Below are positions 34,957 through 45,254 of a DNA stretch of 64,000 nt, in pieces; position 1 is the first letter of the stretch; each line of letters starts with the position of its first letter. The notes below the pieces were generated by a model that had not been told where the DNA came from, made no database searches, and saw nothing but the letters and a program-made list of their open reading frames with translations. The stretch lies in the NCBI GenBank assembly GCA_035578905.1, contig JAQJVL010000046.1:3160730-3224729 (forward strand), written 5' to 3'. This DNA is from Stictocephala bisonia (Eukaryota > Arthropoda > Insecta > Hemiptera > Membracidae). A program made the translations under genes and the position numbers.

Positions 34957-35926
34957 GTGGTCAATCTAGTAAACGATGAGGTACTCTCAATGAGGTTTGA
35001 CTTCATTGGGACTAAGTATCTTTTCACCAGACCCCATACTGTGGATTTTGGGTCGAGGGAGTACTGGGACGCTGTTAGTAGCCCGGTTTCTTCTTACGAC
35101 CCAATTGTATGGTTCACAGACGGGTCAAGAATAGGCAACAGAGCTGGATTTGGTGTCTATACTGGTGACCCTAGGACCAACGCGTGCGTGAGCCTGGGAG
35201 CGTATGGCACCGTGTTCCAAGCTGAAGTCGCCATACGTTCAGCGCAAATTATGATAGAGGTTTGCGGGAAACATATCCATATCCTCTCAGATGGTCAGGC
35301 GGCCTTAGGGGCCCTTGACTCCTGGAAGGTTTCGTCTGGTCTAATCTGGGAATGTGTGGAGTCCCTCAGCATCCTGGGTTCAAGAAATCAGGTCCTGCTG
35401 GAATGTATCCCAAGACATAGGGGAATAGAAGGCAGCGTGCAGGCCGATGCCTTGGCTAGGGAAGGTGCTATTAAGCCCTTCATTGGTCCTGAGCCGGCCT
35501 GCGGCGTTTCGGCTGCAGCTGTCAAAATAGCAACCAAAACTGGGTCAGCGCCAGACATCTGGAAAGATGGCGGCGGTTCCCAGGGCAAAGACTCGGCAAG
35601 CTTCTTGTCAGAAATCCTTCCCAGAAGTTAACAAGTAACTTCTTGGGTTGAGTAAATTTCACGTGAAGTTGGTGGTGGGACCCATCACCGGTTACGGTAA
35701 ATTCCGGAGGCATTTAAGAACAGCGGGACTCCTTACGGAGGATCCCATCTGTCGCCTCTGTGGGTTGGACGAAGAGTCGGCAGAACACACTGTCCGGGAG
35801 CGTGAGGCTCTTGGTGCCAGCAGAAGAGTACCTTTTGAAGGCTCACCTCTGGGACAGTCGGAAATTACTAATCTAGTGAAGAAGCTCCTTGGCCTGGTCA
35901 AGGATTGCCAGCTTTACGACAATTAG
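34957..35926 (+). pseudogene. LINE-F ORF2 RNase H domain and zinc knuckle
   Basis: The frame 34957-35631 contains VWFTDGSRIG (first catalytic Asp), FQAEVAIRSAQ (Glu), ILSDGQAAL (Asp) and IPRHRGIEGSVQADALAREG (His/Asp), a complete RNase H motif set. After a stop at 35629 and a shift, 35648-35926 gives GKFRRHLRTAGLL and CRLCGLDEESAEH, the C-terminal knuckle. Endonuclease and RT are deleted. Confidence 0.9.
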
Positions 35927-36032
35927 GCACCGGGATTGGCACAAAAAGCCCCAGGCTTCGTTGCAAGGGTTGGCTGGACCAACTGCATATCCCCTTTTAC
36001 TCTAACTCTAACTAACTCTAACATGCATACAT

Positions 36033-38033
36033 GATTACAGCATGTATATCCCCTATAGTGCTTGTAGAGAAATGTGGTGACTAAATAATCTAGAGAGGAT
36101 ATAGTAAGTGTAAAAAAAAATTAATAAGAAAAAAACACCAGCACAACACAGAACAAAATATGATATTATAAATTCTTGCTTTGATAAAGGAAAATACTCT
36201 TAAATAAATGCATGTTATGAGTAAAAACACTTACCTAGCTAGAAAAGCCTTTTTTCATAGGAAAACAGGCTGTGGACATTGCCTTCCGTTTGGGCAGAGT
36301 TTGTTCTACGTTCAAACTTCAGTTCCCCACAGTACATCATGGATCTTTAGACAGAAATCAGCATTTTATAAATAACATGTTGAGAACAATTATTTCTGAC
36401 TGGGCAGAATAAGTTCTATTAATACATAATTTATTTTATCACCAACAAAGTTTTAAAAATGAAAAATATCCTATTTGAACAAATAATAATAAAAAAATCT
36501 ATACCACCCATCAAACATTCAAGTTTTAAGATTTCACAGCAATGATATTGTATTATATGTTTTATTCTAGAAATATGCCAGTCAGTTTTTAAAGATACTC
36601 GAACCAAAGCCTTACTGGTGAAAAAATAAACAATTATGTTAGTTTAAATTGTTGGATCTAACACATGCAAAATTCAGGCAATACCTTTAGATCAAGGGTA
36701 ACGCTATGGGTACTGACATGGCGCCTTCCTACACTAACTTTTTTGGGAACTTGAGAAGATTTTCTTTTAAACGCAACTCATCCAGCCACTCTCTGACTAT
36801 ATTCATATAATCTGAACTGACTCACAAATCAACTTTCCTCCATAATCTATGTAACTTTTAATTTCTTAATTTCAACAGGCAATCACCGTACGAACAACAC
36901 CAAACGCTCCCTATCCTATAGCTAAGCCACCCAAGCCAAACAAATCATTTTTCCCCTAGAAACCTAAATAAATACAGTAACCAATTTTTCAGTGCCTTCC
37001 AAAAGAGAAGTGCTCTTCTTACTAACCGTATCAAAACCAAATCCATTTGGCCCAGTCCCAAAACCAATCTCAAACCAAATTATTTCCTGATGCTTTTACC
37101 CCTTGTCACAAAATACCACCATGGCCTACAGAAACTCAACCTTATCCTGAAAGATGGCTTCACGGTCTTAGAAGCATCCTCTCATACCAGAGATTTTCCA
37201 CAAATACTTCCTACTGTCACTTTCAGACAAACCAAAAACCTCCATCTCCTAACAACTTAATCCATTCCAAGAAAAAGCAGTTACTCAGTTGTAATCCTTG
37301 CTACTAAACGTTTTTGCAAAACCTGTCCTCCAAGACACATAATTTATAAACTCCACTACATCCTTAACCTACAAGATACCTGGAAACCACACCTGTGACT
37401 CCACAATCTTAATTTATCAAGTCAAGTCCCAACACTGTCTCTGCTCGATATCTTGCCAGTGAAACATCCAAAAACACACAAATGGCTATAGACTTGATAG
37501 CAAAGTTCAAAATCCTGAAAAAATATCTCTTTCCATAATTTTCTCTATGGCAAAAATTTTGATTAATGTTATACCAAAAAAGTGGTAGTTACCTTCCATC
37601 CCAGCAAACAGTTCCCAACTCAAGAAAATGGAATTAGCACACCGATGGATACAAAAATCCCTAGACTATCCCAATTAACATCACATAGACCATAAATCAA
37701 CTACTCGCCAGTCCTCAACTATCAACAGTTTTACATATAAACTTTCTTTAATACTGCCTATTAGTACTTACAGACAGATTTGTCACGTATCATGAAAATT
37801 TGTGCTAGTAATTTGATTTGTTAGCGAGGTATTCAATTACTGATGATTAGTATAAATATGCCAGTCTCACTTTTTTGGTGATCCAACATTGTCTGACCTC
37901 TGTTTGGTACCCCAGCAATTGAAAAACTGTTCATAATTGTTTTTGAAAAGTAATGAGGCTCTCCATTAAATCATTTTCTGTTAAAAATTCCAACATTAAA
38001 ATAATTAAAAACAAATACTGTCAATTATTAACA
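36033..38033. other. Non-coding stretch
   Basis: No supported gene. A proline/serine-rich open frame at 37047-37307 has no recognisable domain. Confidence 0.5.
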
Positions 38034-38035
38034 AA

Positions 38036-38180
38036 TACCCGCCCGCCCACCCATACACGTGCAGAGGTGATGACCCGCCTGCCCACCCATACACGTGGAG
38101 TGGTGATGACCCGTCTGTTCACCCATGCACGTAGAGTGGTGATGACCCGCCCACCCGCCCATACATGTACAGTGGTGATT
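38036..38180. repeat. 36-bp minisatellite, four units
   Basis: Four tandem units with CACCCATACACGTG and GTGGTGATGACCCG, the same family and the same 36-bp period as 13640-13976. Confidence 0.9.
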
Positions 38181-38203
38181 AGAGCTTGGAGTAGTAGACC
38201 GTA

Positions 38204-38345
38204 CTCCAAGATGGTGGCAGTAGGGTCTACTAACCCTGTGGGAATTTATCCTCCAAAAATTTCCCTCTAAATTCCCTTTTATACTATATATTTGTTATAT
38301 ACACTATAGCACATGTTTTATACTGTAATTTATAATCAGCCTGAC
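38204..38345 (+). repeat. Dispersed repeat, plus copy
   Basis: CAAGATGGTGGCAGTAGGG, AACCCTGTGGGAATTTATCC and ATGTTTTATACTGTAATTTA recur in reverse orientation at 41028-41180. Unclassified. Confidence 0.8.
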
Positions 38346-38369
38346 AAGCTGCCCTTACTTGAGTCTTGT

Positions 38370-39157
38370 ATATTAACTAGGTGGTCTGTCAGATGTCTTA
38401 TGTGTTTGGAAGGTGAGTGGTCTATCAAGAGAACTATGTGTTGGGTAGGTTGGTGGTCAATCAAGAGTTTTACGTATTGGATAGTTGAGGGTCTATCAAG
38501 AGTCATGTGTTTGGTAGATAGGTCGTCTATGTGTGTTAGGTAGGTAGGTGGTCTATCAAAGGTTTTATGTAATGAATAGGTAGGTGATCTATCAAGAGTG
38601 CTGTGTGTTGAGTAGTTGGACAGTCAGTAAAGAGTCTTGTATGTTAAGTAGGTGGTCTATCAAGAGGATTCTGTTTTGAGTACAAAAAGATATAACTGTC
38701 AAGTTATGTCTTTATGGTGTGTGGTTTTGTATGTTAAAAAGGTGGTATATCAAAAGTTTAGGTGGGTGAAATATCAAGAGTCATGTGTGTTTGGTACATA
38801 AGTCGTCTATGTGTGTTGGATAATTGGGTGGTCTATCAAAGGTTATAAGTAATGGGTAGGTAGGTATGTGGTCTATCGATAGTGGTATGTTGAGTAGATA
38901 GGTGGTCTGTTATGAGTCATGTGTGTTTGGTAGGTTGGTCGTCCATATGTTAAGTAGTTGGTTGGCCTATCAATGGTTTTGTGTTATGGGTAGCTAGGTG
39001 GTTTATCTAGAGTTCTGTATATTGAACTGTAGGATGACCTATTCAAGCCCCTCTCTTAGTAGGTTTACTGTATTTAAAAATGTAATACAGGCAAACAAAG
39101 TTTTACTAATGCAGTAAAATAGTGGAAGAATATGTATGTTTAAATATAAATATGCGA
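38370..39157. repeat. Degenerate minisatellite (GGTCTATCAAGAGT family)
   Basis: More than fifteen loose repeats of about 35-40 bp built from GGTCTATCAAGAGT, TGTGTGTT and TAGGTAGGTGG. The same family resumes at 39660-39870. Confidence 0.8.
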
Positions 39158-39171
39158 TTAATAGCAGTGAA

Positions 39172-39457
39172 GTCAAGTACACAAAAAGAGGAGTGTAGTC
39201 AAATTATTTTTACATTTGTCAGTTAGTCAATATACAGTCTTGTTATCTTAAGACGTCACTTATCTTAACGTAAACAAGCCACAATGACATCGTATAACTA
39301 AAAATATTGGATGGTAGGGAGTGATAATACAAAAATGGCAGTAAGTTTATCTTCCATAGACATTACATCTTTTTTACATTTGGAAGCAATTTCACTAGGC
39401 CTAAGTTCAATAAAACTGAATGTAAAAAAAATTATGTGCAAAAAATAAATCAAATAT
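39172..39457. mobile_element. SINE-like 286-bp element with 14-bp TSD
   Basis: Flanked by TTAATAGCAGTGAA at 39158-39171 and 39458-39471. The inserted sequence matches 17222-17500. No Pol III boxes were recognised, so the class is uncertain; the TSD length points to retroposition. Confidence 0.75.
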
Positions 39458-39659
39458 TTAATAGCAGTGAACAGTTGCAGTGATAAGGGTAACGGAAGAG
39501 GTTTCGATATGAAAAGCGCACAAGCACGAATGGGTAGAGTGCACAGTACCTCGGTTGGTTGGAGACAGTAATTAGAAATTTTCTGTAGTTTTACAAAATA
39601 AATTGCATCAAAATAAATCAAATTAGAATATAATTATTTAAAGCATAAGAGGAAATATG

Positions 39660-39870
39660 TAGGGTGAGTGAGTGGGTGTCAAAGAGTTGTGCTTGTAGGG
39701 TGTGTCCTAAGGAATTGTGTGTCAAGAGGTGGATGAGTGGTCTATCAAGAGTCATGTGTGTCTGGTGGATAGGTGGAATATCAAAAGTCTTATGTAATGG
39801 GTTGATAGGTAAGTGGTCTATTAGGAGTGTTGTGTGTTGAGTAGGTGGGTAATCAGTTAAGAGTCTTTTT
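39660..39870. repeat. Degenerate minisatellite, second block
   Basis: The same GTGGTCTATCAAGAGTC-type repeats as 38370-39157, continuing beyond the 286-bp insertion. Confidence 0.75.
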
Positions 39871-39899
39871 ATAGAAACAATCGGCATATGTACCTTACA

Positions 39900-40319
39900 C
39901 TCTTTGTTGAAATTATTGTAAAGTCCCAATTTTCAGACTCCAGAACCTACAGGGAAATTGACTCTGGTCCACTCTACTTTGAAAGCATCACTAGTTGTTA
40001 TTTATTTGGCATTACTCTGTACAATTCCTTTAAATATATTCCAGATTGTATTTTCATTGATCTCTGTAGCTGTTCTGAAGGCTACGTACCCTGGCTCTTC
40101 GTTTTTAAGATTTATACTTGATAAAGTGAACCCAAGCTGGTCAGTATCGGGGGCGTCAGATTTCATTTTATTTACAAGTTCACTGAATTCAAACCTGATC
40201 CAATCTATTTCAGAAACTCCAGGAGGGGGTGTGTTAAACATGAACATAGTTTTAGAACCATACAATCTAAATGTTCTTACCCAAGTTTCATTAGGGCTCA
40301 CCACATGTACAAGATCCAT
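39900..40319 (-). pseudogene. Fragment of an unclassified arthropod repeat protein
   Basis: From ATG 40319: MDLVHVVSPNETWVRTFRLY, APDTDQLGFTLSSINLKN and IWNIFKGIVQSNAK, then an in-frame TAA near 40000, then SDAFKVEWTRVNFPVGSG. The pattern (aspartate-rich DTDQxG, QSN, VNxPVGSG) looks like the N-terminal domain of large uncharacterised proteins repeated in arthropod genomes that I associate, from memory and without proof, with self-replicating DNA elements. It breaks off into the minisatellite. Confidence 0.45.
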
Positions 40320-40449
40320 TTCAATATAGACTTATAAGACACAGACAAAGGTTTAAAGCACACTTGAACAAGCTAAAATCCCCACCTAAGATGTACAAAA
40401 ATATAGTAAAAATAAAAACACAAGTAAAATATGCTTAAATTAATGAAAA

Positions 40450-40600
40450 AGTCGATATAATAATCGAATATGAAATAATCAACTAAAATAACCGAATAGA
40501 TATAGTCGACTAAAGTAACCGAATGGATATAGTCGACTAAAGTAACCAAATTGATATAGTCGATATGTTAATCGAGTATAAAAGTCGATACACTAGTCAA
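40450..40600. repeat. 27-bp tandem repeat with TAGTCGACTA palindrome
   Basis: About five units, the best being 40498-40524 and 40525-40551 (GATATAGTCGACTAAAGTAA plus ACCGAATG or a variant). Confidence 0.85.
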
Positions 40601-40611
40601 CCAAACACTGC

Positions 40612-40736
40612 TACTCACCAAACAGTACCAAGCTAGTATGTTGGTACTTGTCTACCTGGAATCCAGCATCATCCTCTCTCCTAGCCTCCTGAAGCTGTGA
40701 TCGTAATCCTAGTAGGTAATTGATATGACCAGACAT
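40612..40736 (-). other. Short open frame, possible exon
   Basis: From ATG 40736 the minus strand reads MSGHINYLLGLRSQLQEARR and EDDAGFQVDKYQHTSLVLF, followed by GGTGAGT, which could be a splice donor. It lies upstream of the 39900-40319 fragment on the same strand and might belong to the same element. Not recognised. Confidence 0.25.
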
Positions 40737-41027
40737 GATAAGTGGCACTGGCAGCGGACCAACTCACCTTGATTGATTTATGGGACTCTTTTGAAATAAG
40801 AAAATATTTCAAGAATATCACCTCTGGTCATATCTTTTTCCTCACCACTTTTCTTCAAAACACTCTAGATTCGTTATTTATCGACCAATTTCGTTCAAAT
40901 TTGGTACACATATACATCTTAATTAACCATACAAGAATAAGACTCAAAATATACCAATAACCTATAAGCACGAATGAAACGATGGAATACATTGGAGCGT
41001 GATACGAATAAGGGCAGCTAGCTGGTC

Positions 41028-41180
41028 GGGTTAGTTATAAATTACAGTATAAAACATTTGCGATAGTTTATATATAAAAGAGAATTTAGAGGGAAAATTG
41101 GGATAGCAGGAAATTTGGAGGGAAATCTTGGAAGGATAAAGTCCCACAGGGTTTATAAACCCTTCTGCCGCCATCTTGAA
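41028..41180 (-). repeat. Dispersed repeat, minus copy
   Basis: Reverse-complement match to 38204-38345, including GATTCAAGATGGCGGCAGAA and ACCCTGTGGGACTTTATCC on the minus strand. This copy has an extra block of about 20 bp. Confidence 0.8.
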
Positions 41181-41204
41181 TCACTTCTCTTGGAGCAGCC
41201 GTAC

Positions 41205-41400
41205 ATAAGGGGCTAAGGCGTTGGCTTGCCACGCAGGTGTCCGGGTTCGATTCCCGATATGACCACTAACAGTTTTTGCCCCGTCGCTCCCGTGGTTCGG
41301 AAGTCACGTAAAGCCGTTGGTCTCCAGGTTAAGTGTTAGAGAGGGCTTCTTAGCCCTAACTTCGCCTGGTAAAATAAGACGAACTTTAACTTTAACTTTT
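41205..41400 (+). mobile_element. tRNA-derived SINE
   Basis: The head carries an A-box-like GGGGCTAAGGCGTTGGCTTG and a strong B box GGGTTCGATTCCC at 41252-41264. The body contains CCGTTGGTCTCCAGGTTAAG and the tail GTGTTAGAGAGGGCTTCTTA...CCTAACTTCGCC followed by ACTTTAACTTTAACTTTT. The same 3' part recurs at 13185-13315 and 43193-43275. Confidence 0.85.
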
Positions 41401-41499
41401 TCTCTCGACCAATCAGAAGCCAGAACATTAGTGCTTCACAACTGGACCCCAAAACAGCTGATAATTACAGACGAAAATTTGTATGTATATAAAATCAAC

Positions 41500-41758
41500 A
41501 TTGTACTCTGTGTACATCCCCCACCATTACCACTTAATTAATCACTGATAGTTGGAACCAAGTCAGTCCCTACTCACCTGAGAAGGAGCCAGTGGCATTG
41601 AAATTTGTGTCGTTTTATGTCTGATTGTTTATATGCCTATATATTTTGTTAATGGACTTGTTTTCTCAGCTGAGTTTTCTGAAGTCCTATTGAGTCTTAT
41701 CTCTAATACCATATTAATTCCTGGCCTAGTTCCCTAAAACCTAACCTCAAAATATTGT
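41500..41758. repeat. Foldback-family single arm, diverged
   Basis: CTCACCTGAGAAGGAGCCAG, GGACTTGTTTTCTCAGCTGA, GAAGTCCTATTG and CCTGGCCTAGTTCCCTAAAA correspond, in order, to the right arm at 32387-32516 and the extended end of the 60932 copy. The upstream GTACATCCCCCACCATTACC matches GTACAACCCCCACCAAAGCC at 32305. No partner arm is seen. Confidence 0.7.
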
Positions 41759-42419
41759 CTAAGTGATCTCCACCAAAATATTTTTATTTCATTATAATTG
41801 GGTATATGGGTATACATTTACATATAAACTTTTCAAATGGATAAATTAACAAGTGACAAATTAAAAACTAATCCTATTCAAATTACTGTTAATTGACTAA
41901 AAAAGTTAAAATTTACCTAATTAAGTAAAACTTTACATCTTTGTCAGACTTTCAATGAAATGATATTTGTTACCTTAAAAGAGAAAGACTTCTAGCTCCA
42001 ATATCTTGGCAACCATGCCTCAATCCACATTGAAGGTAAGGCAGGAACCGCAAGACTGATCCTTTGTCCACGATAGATCCACTCACCCCCTGCGCCACTT
42101 TTAGTTTGTCCATTTCACTGCAATATGTGACAAGACATCATTATTTAAAAATTCTAAAGGCTACTACATTTTTGTTGAATTTATTGAAGAAAACAAACTT
42201 GGTTCATATGATTCCTGATAGCTCCACCAAGTGCTGACACATTTTTAACTAAATGTTCATCAAAGAAAACACATAAAAGGCTTTAATATATATGGACTAG
42301 CTTCACTCACTGTTCCCAAACTCGCATGATGTCCTTAGACAATAGACAAATATTCTTTATTGACAAATTCTTCAAGAATTGTATAGTGTCAGTGTTACAA
42401 ATTTTTTCATGATTTAAAA
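41759..42419. other. Non-coding stretch
   Basis: No gene seen. The right end is probably LINE-D 3' UTR. Confidence 0.5.
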
Positions 42420-42437
42420 AATTATGATTACTGTAGG

Positions 42438-43140
42438 TCATAGAGCTGCTTGAACTTTGTGTTGTGTCGTGTCCATGAACTCTTCAATGGAGTACATGGG
42501 TTGATCTGCGAGCCACAAGTCAAACTTCTGTTCAAGAGCTCTGCCGGTGAGTGATTTCATGATTGGAGGAAGAAGGTTAAAAAATGTATGCCCAGCAAAA
42601 GAAAGTTTCTTCTCGTAGAGCGCAGTTCGGTGCTGAGCTGTGGGAATTTCTGTGGCTTGTCTGGTGTTGTATGAATGCCTTGCATGTCTTCTTGGAAGTC
42701 CTAACTTATCTGCGAGTAGAATCACTTCTTGAATGTAGAGTGCTACAACTGTCTTTATCTTGAGGGCTTTAAAGACTTCCCTACAGCTTTCATGACTGTC
42801 TAGGTTGGCCAATGACCTTACTGCTGTATCTTGAGCACTCTTGTAGTTTCCTTTCAATGTCCCACCCCATACAGCATTGCCATATCTTATATGGGTTTCT
42901 ACAAGAGCAGAATAGGCTGTCCTGGCTACTAAAGTGTTAAAGATGGTTTTTATTCTCTTAACTAAATAGACAGCAGAGCTCAGTCTTTTGCATAGGGTGT
43001 CAATGTGTACACCCCTGAAAGGTTTGGGTGATACCCAGGAAAGTGGTAAGTTCCTCAACTGTGACATATGGTAGAGCTGGAATTTGATGCCTTCTTCTGC
43101 CAAAGTTGAGTTGTTTTGTTTTTGTTGGGTTGGTAACTAG
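42438..43140 (-). pseudogene. LINE-D RT thumb and C-terminal domain
   Basis: Starts with TNPTKTKQLNFGRRR at 43130 and, after a shift near 43040, continues as a 221-codon frame with FRGVHIDTLCKRLSSAVYLV, ARTAYSALVETHIRYGNAVW and RHARHSYNTRQATEIPTAQH. It ends at 42438. This is the block after the YADD motif; the YADD part sits at about 44690, on the far side of the LINE-E insertion. Confidence 0.8.
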
Positions 43141-43192
43141 ATCATTTCAGGAACAAAAGTCAAAGGTCATGTTTAGAGCAATGTATGCATTG

Positions 43193-43275
43193 ATGAAATG
43201 AAATGGAAAATGGATTTATTTGGAGGTGAAGTTAGGACTATAGAGTCCTCTCTACCACTTGACTTCAGATAAATA
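43193..43275 (-). repeat. SINE 3' end, reversed
   Basis: The minus strand reads AGTGGTAGAGAGGACTCTAT then AGTCCTAACTTCACC and an A/T-rich tail, the 3' half of the SINE at 41205-41400. Confidence 0.65.
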
Positions 43276-44645
43276 AATACAATTTGAGATAGGTAACATA
43301 AAACTCTATGCAATGCAACATAAAACTATTTTATATAAAAATAAACAAAAATTAAAAGATTAACTATTCTAATAAAGCTAATCAATACAAAAGATATTGG
43401 CACTAACTATTCAAAATATAATAGTAAAAATCAAAAGAAAGAAAAAAATATGCTTTAAATACACTATCACCCATTCATACCTTACTCACACTCCACATAG
43501 CCCCCAACTGCCAGCCCACTGCCACTACAGATCCCGCATCAAATGATCCTTAACTTCCACCCCGAAACGAGGGTAACTTTAGATTATTTTGATGCTGTCA
43601 GGGAGCACATTCCAAAGGCGACAAGCTGTTACAGTGAAAGATTTGTTATATAAAGTGGTACGATGTACAGGGACTGATAATATTGATGCTCCCTGACAAG
43701 TATTTCTAGAACTTATTTTGTTCATGAACCTAAAACGCTCAGACAAGTAACTGGGATTTTTTGTTTTTAAAATCTTGTGAATCAGTAATAGTAAATGATA
43801 CTCACAAAGCTGTTCAAAGCTTCAGAATATACAGTTGATTGAAGAATGGCGTAACTTGATCATAACACTGTGGATTGAAAATAAATTTTATACAATAGTT
43901 CTGCGCTCTTGAAGCTTGTCCGAGAGCATAACAGTCATGTCATTAGTTATGATGTCACAATAATTAAAATGAGGCAAAACAAGAGTCTTGACCAGCATCA
44001 CTTTAACGTTAAGTGGAAGAAGAGACGCATAAAATTTCAAGCAGTGAATGCCAGAAAACGCTTGATTGCACATAGTCGTAATCTGATCAGTAAATTCAAT
44101 GTCCTACTCATGACAAGACCAGGATTCTTCACTTTGTCAATATTAACTTGAGAAATTAGTCTTATGTGTCCAATGACAATTGCTTGTGTCTTTTGTTCGT
44201 TAAGCTTCAATCCATGTTTCAAGGCCCAAGAAAGTGCATCAATGTCACTGTTTGTTCGAGAAACAGCTCTTGCCATCTCAGTAATAGAGAAGTGTTACTG
44301 AGCACAAGTTTATAAACCTATGGGGACAAACTATAGCTGATTTCCATGCAGTTGGGAAGATGCCGGACGTTAAGGAAGTATTGAAAATAGCAGTGATTAT
44401 TTGAATTGTAAAAATAAAGTTATATTCAAAAATTTAATAGGGAGATTATCTGCACCAACAGCATTACTACATGTTAGCATTATAGCCTTCAGAACATCAT
44501 GCTCAGACACTGTTTTAAATGAAAATTGAAATCCAGGTCTAACAATGGGAGAATTCAGAAGCTCGATAGAGTAGTTTTTGGCACCAGGAACATCCACAGA
44601 AATATTTACAATTTGATGCTCAGAACCAATAAATGGGTGAGTCTG
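43276..44645 (-). mobile_element. LINE-E: internally deleted LINE fragment inside LINE-D
   Basis: RT fingers at 44645-44400 (VSVDVPGAKNYS-type linker, VSEHDVLKAIMLTCSNAVGA) are followed directly by thumb at 44276-44040 (SWALKHGLKLNEQKTQAIVI) and the C-terminal block at 44070-43590 (LVKTLVLPHFNYCDIITND, then stop-ridden HRTTLYNKSF). The palm with its catalytic residues is deleted near 44280-44400. It begins at 44645 immediately after the YADD block of LINE-D. Confidence 0.65.
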
Positions 44646-44793
44646 CACTAATAACACTTTTATTAGTGAGCCTGCTCCTAATAAAAGTGTTGTGTCATCT
44701 GCGTACATCACAGTGGTGCTGTAGTCCTTAATGTAGTTAGGAAAGTTGTTAGTTAGTAAGATAAACAGCACAGGGCCAAGGACAGAGCCTTAA
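44646..44793 (-). pseudogene. LINE-D RT catalytic palm piece
   Basis: The minus strand reads GSVLGPVLFILLTNNF and STTVMYADDTTLLLGAG: the palm with the catalytic YADD. The preceding V-P block lies on the other side of the piggyBac at 47735. The TTAA target of that insertion overlaps a stop codon in the conserved PQG position. Confidence 0.85.
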
Positions 44794-44808
44794 CCCTTTT
44801 GGGACCAA

Positions 44809-44915
44809 GCGGGCGATCTATCGCCCGCAAGTACTATGCGAAAACGACCGTGCGGGCGATTCATCGCCCGCCGAGATATATGCGAAAAGGACCACGCGGG
44901 CGATCCGTCGCCCGC
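44809..44915. repeat. Three tandem GC-rich palindromes in the piggyBac left end
   Basis: GCGGGCGATCTATCGCCCGC (44809-44828), GCGGGCGATTCATCGCCCGC (44852-44871) and GCGGGCGATCCGTCGCCCGC (44896-44915), spaced 43 and 44 bp, with a TATGCGAAAA spacer motif between them. Strongly GC-rich in an AT-rich element. Not seen at the right end. Confidence 0.95.
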
Positions 44916-45254
44916 TCAATGTTTTTAATATATTTTATGTTACAGAGGTTAATGTTTATCAAAGTAACTGGTATATATGTTTAGTAATAAGTTCAGAATA
45001 TTGTGAATCATTCGTGATTGCTGTTGGTAACACTGTTTGTAGTGTTGGAGGGAAATGAAAACAATAATACAACTGCGTCATAAGTTACAGTCGTGTTGAG
45101 TCGTCTGCCTGGAGTTTGTTTATATGCGAATGCTTACTGTGATTCTTTCGTTATTATTAGGGTTTGAGTAAAACGTTGTGTTTTCTTAGTAAATTGAGTT
45201 GTGTAGAACAAGTTTAGTGTTTGTTTGAAGTGATATTTTGTGTGACACTCAACA

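Larger units (their letters stand above)
34302..36018 (+). mobile_element. LINE-F: internally deleted RNase H-type LINE
   Basis: A 1.7-kb element with a 14-bp TSD TAACATGCATACAT (34288-34301 and 36019-36032) and a tail of TCTAACTCTAACTAACTC repeats. It keeps a 5' leader, a short ORF1-like start, the RNase H domain and the C-terminal zinc knuckle, but lacks endonuclease and RT. The intact TSD shows the deleted form was itself inserted, so it must have moved using another element's enzymes. Confidence 0.85.

Noticed and set aside
37047..37307. Possible Pro/Ser-rich protein
   Set aside because: Short, low complexity, no supporting features.
40742..40960. 72-codon plus-strand frame
   Set aside because: No domain; opposite strand to the only coding-like sequence nearby.
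41205..41290. Functional tRNA gene
   Set aside because: The B box is good but the cloverleaf does not close and a SINE body and tail follow.
44799..44984. Arg-rich 61-codon frame at the piggyBac left end
   Set aside because: It is the translation of the three palindromes and spacers.
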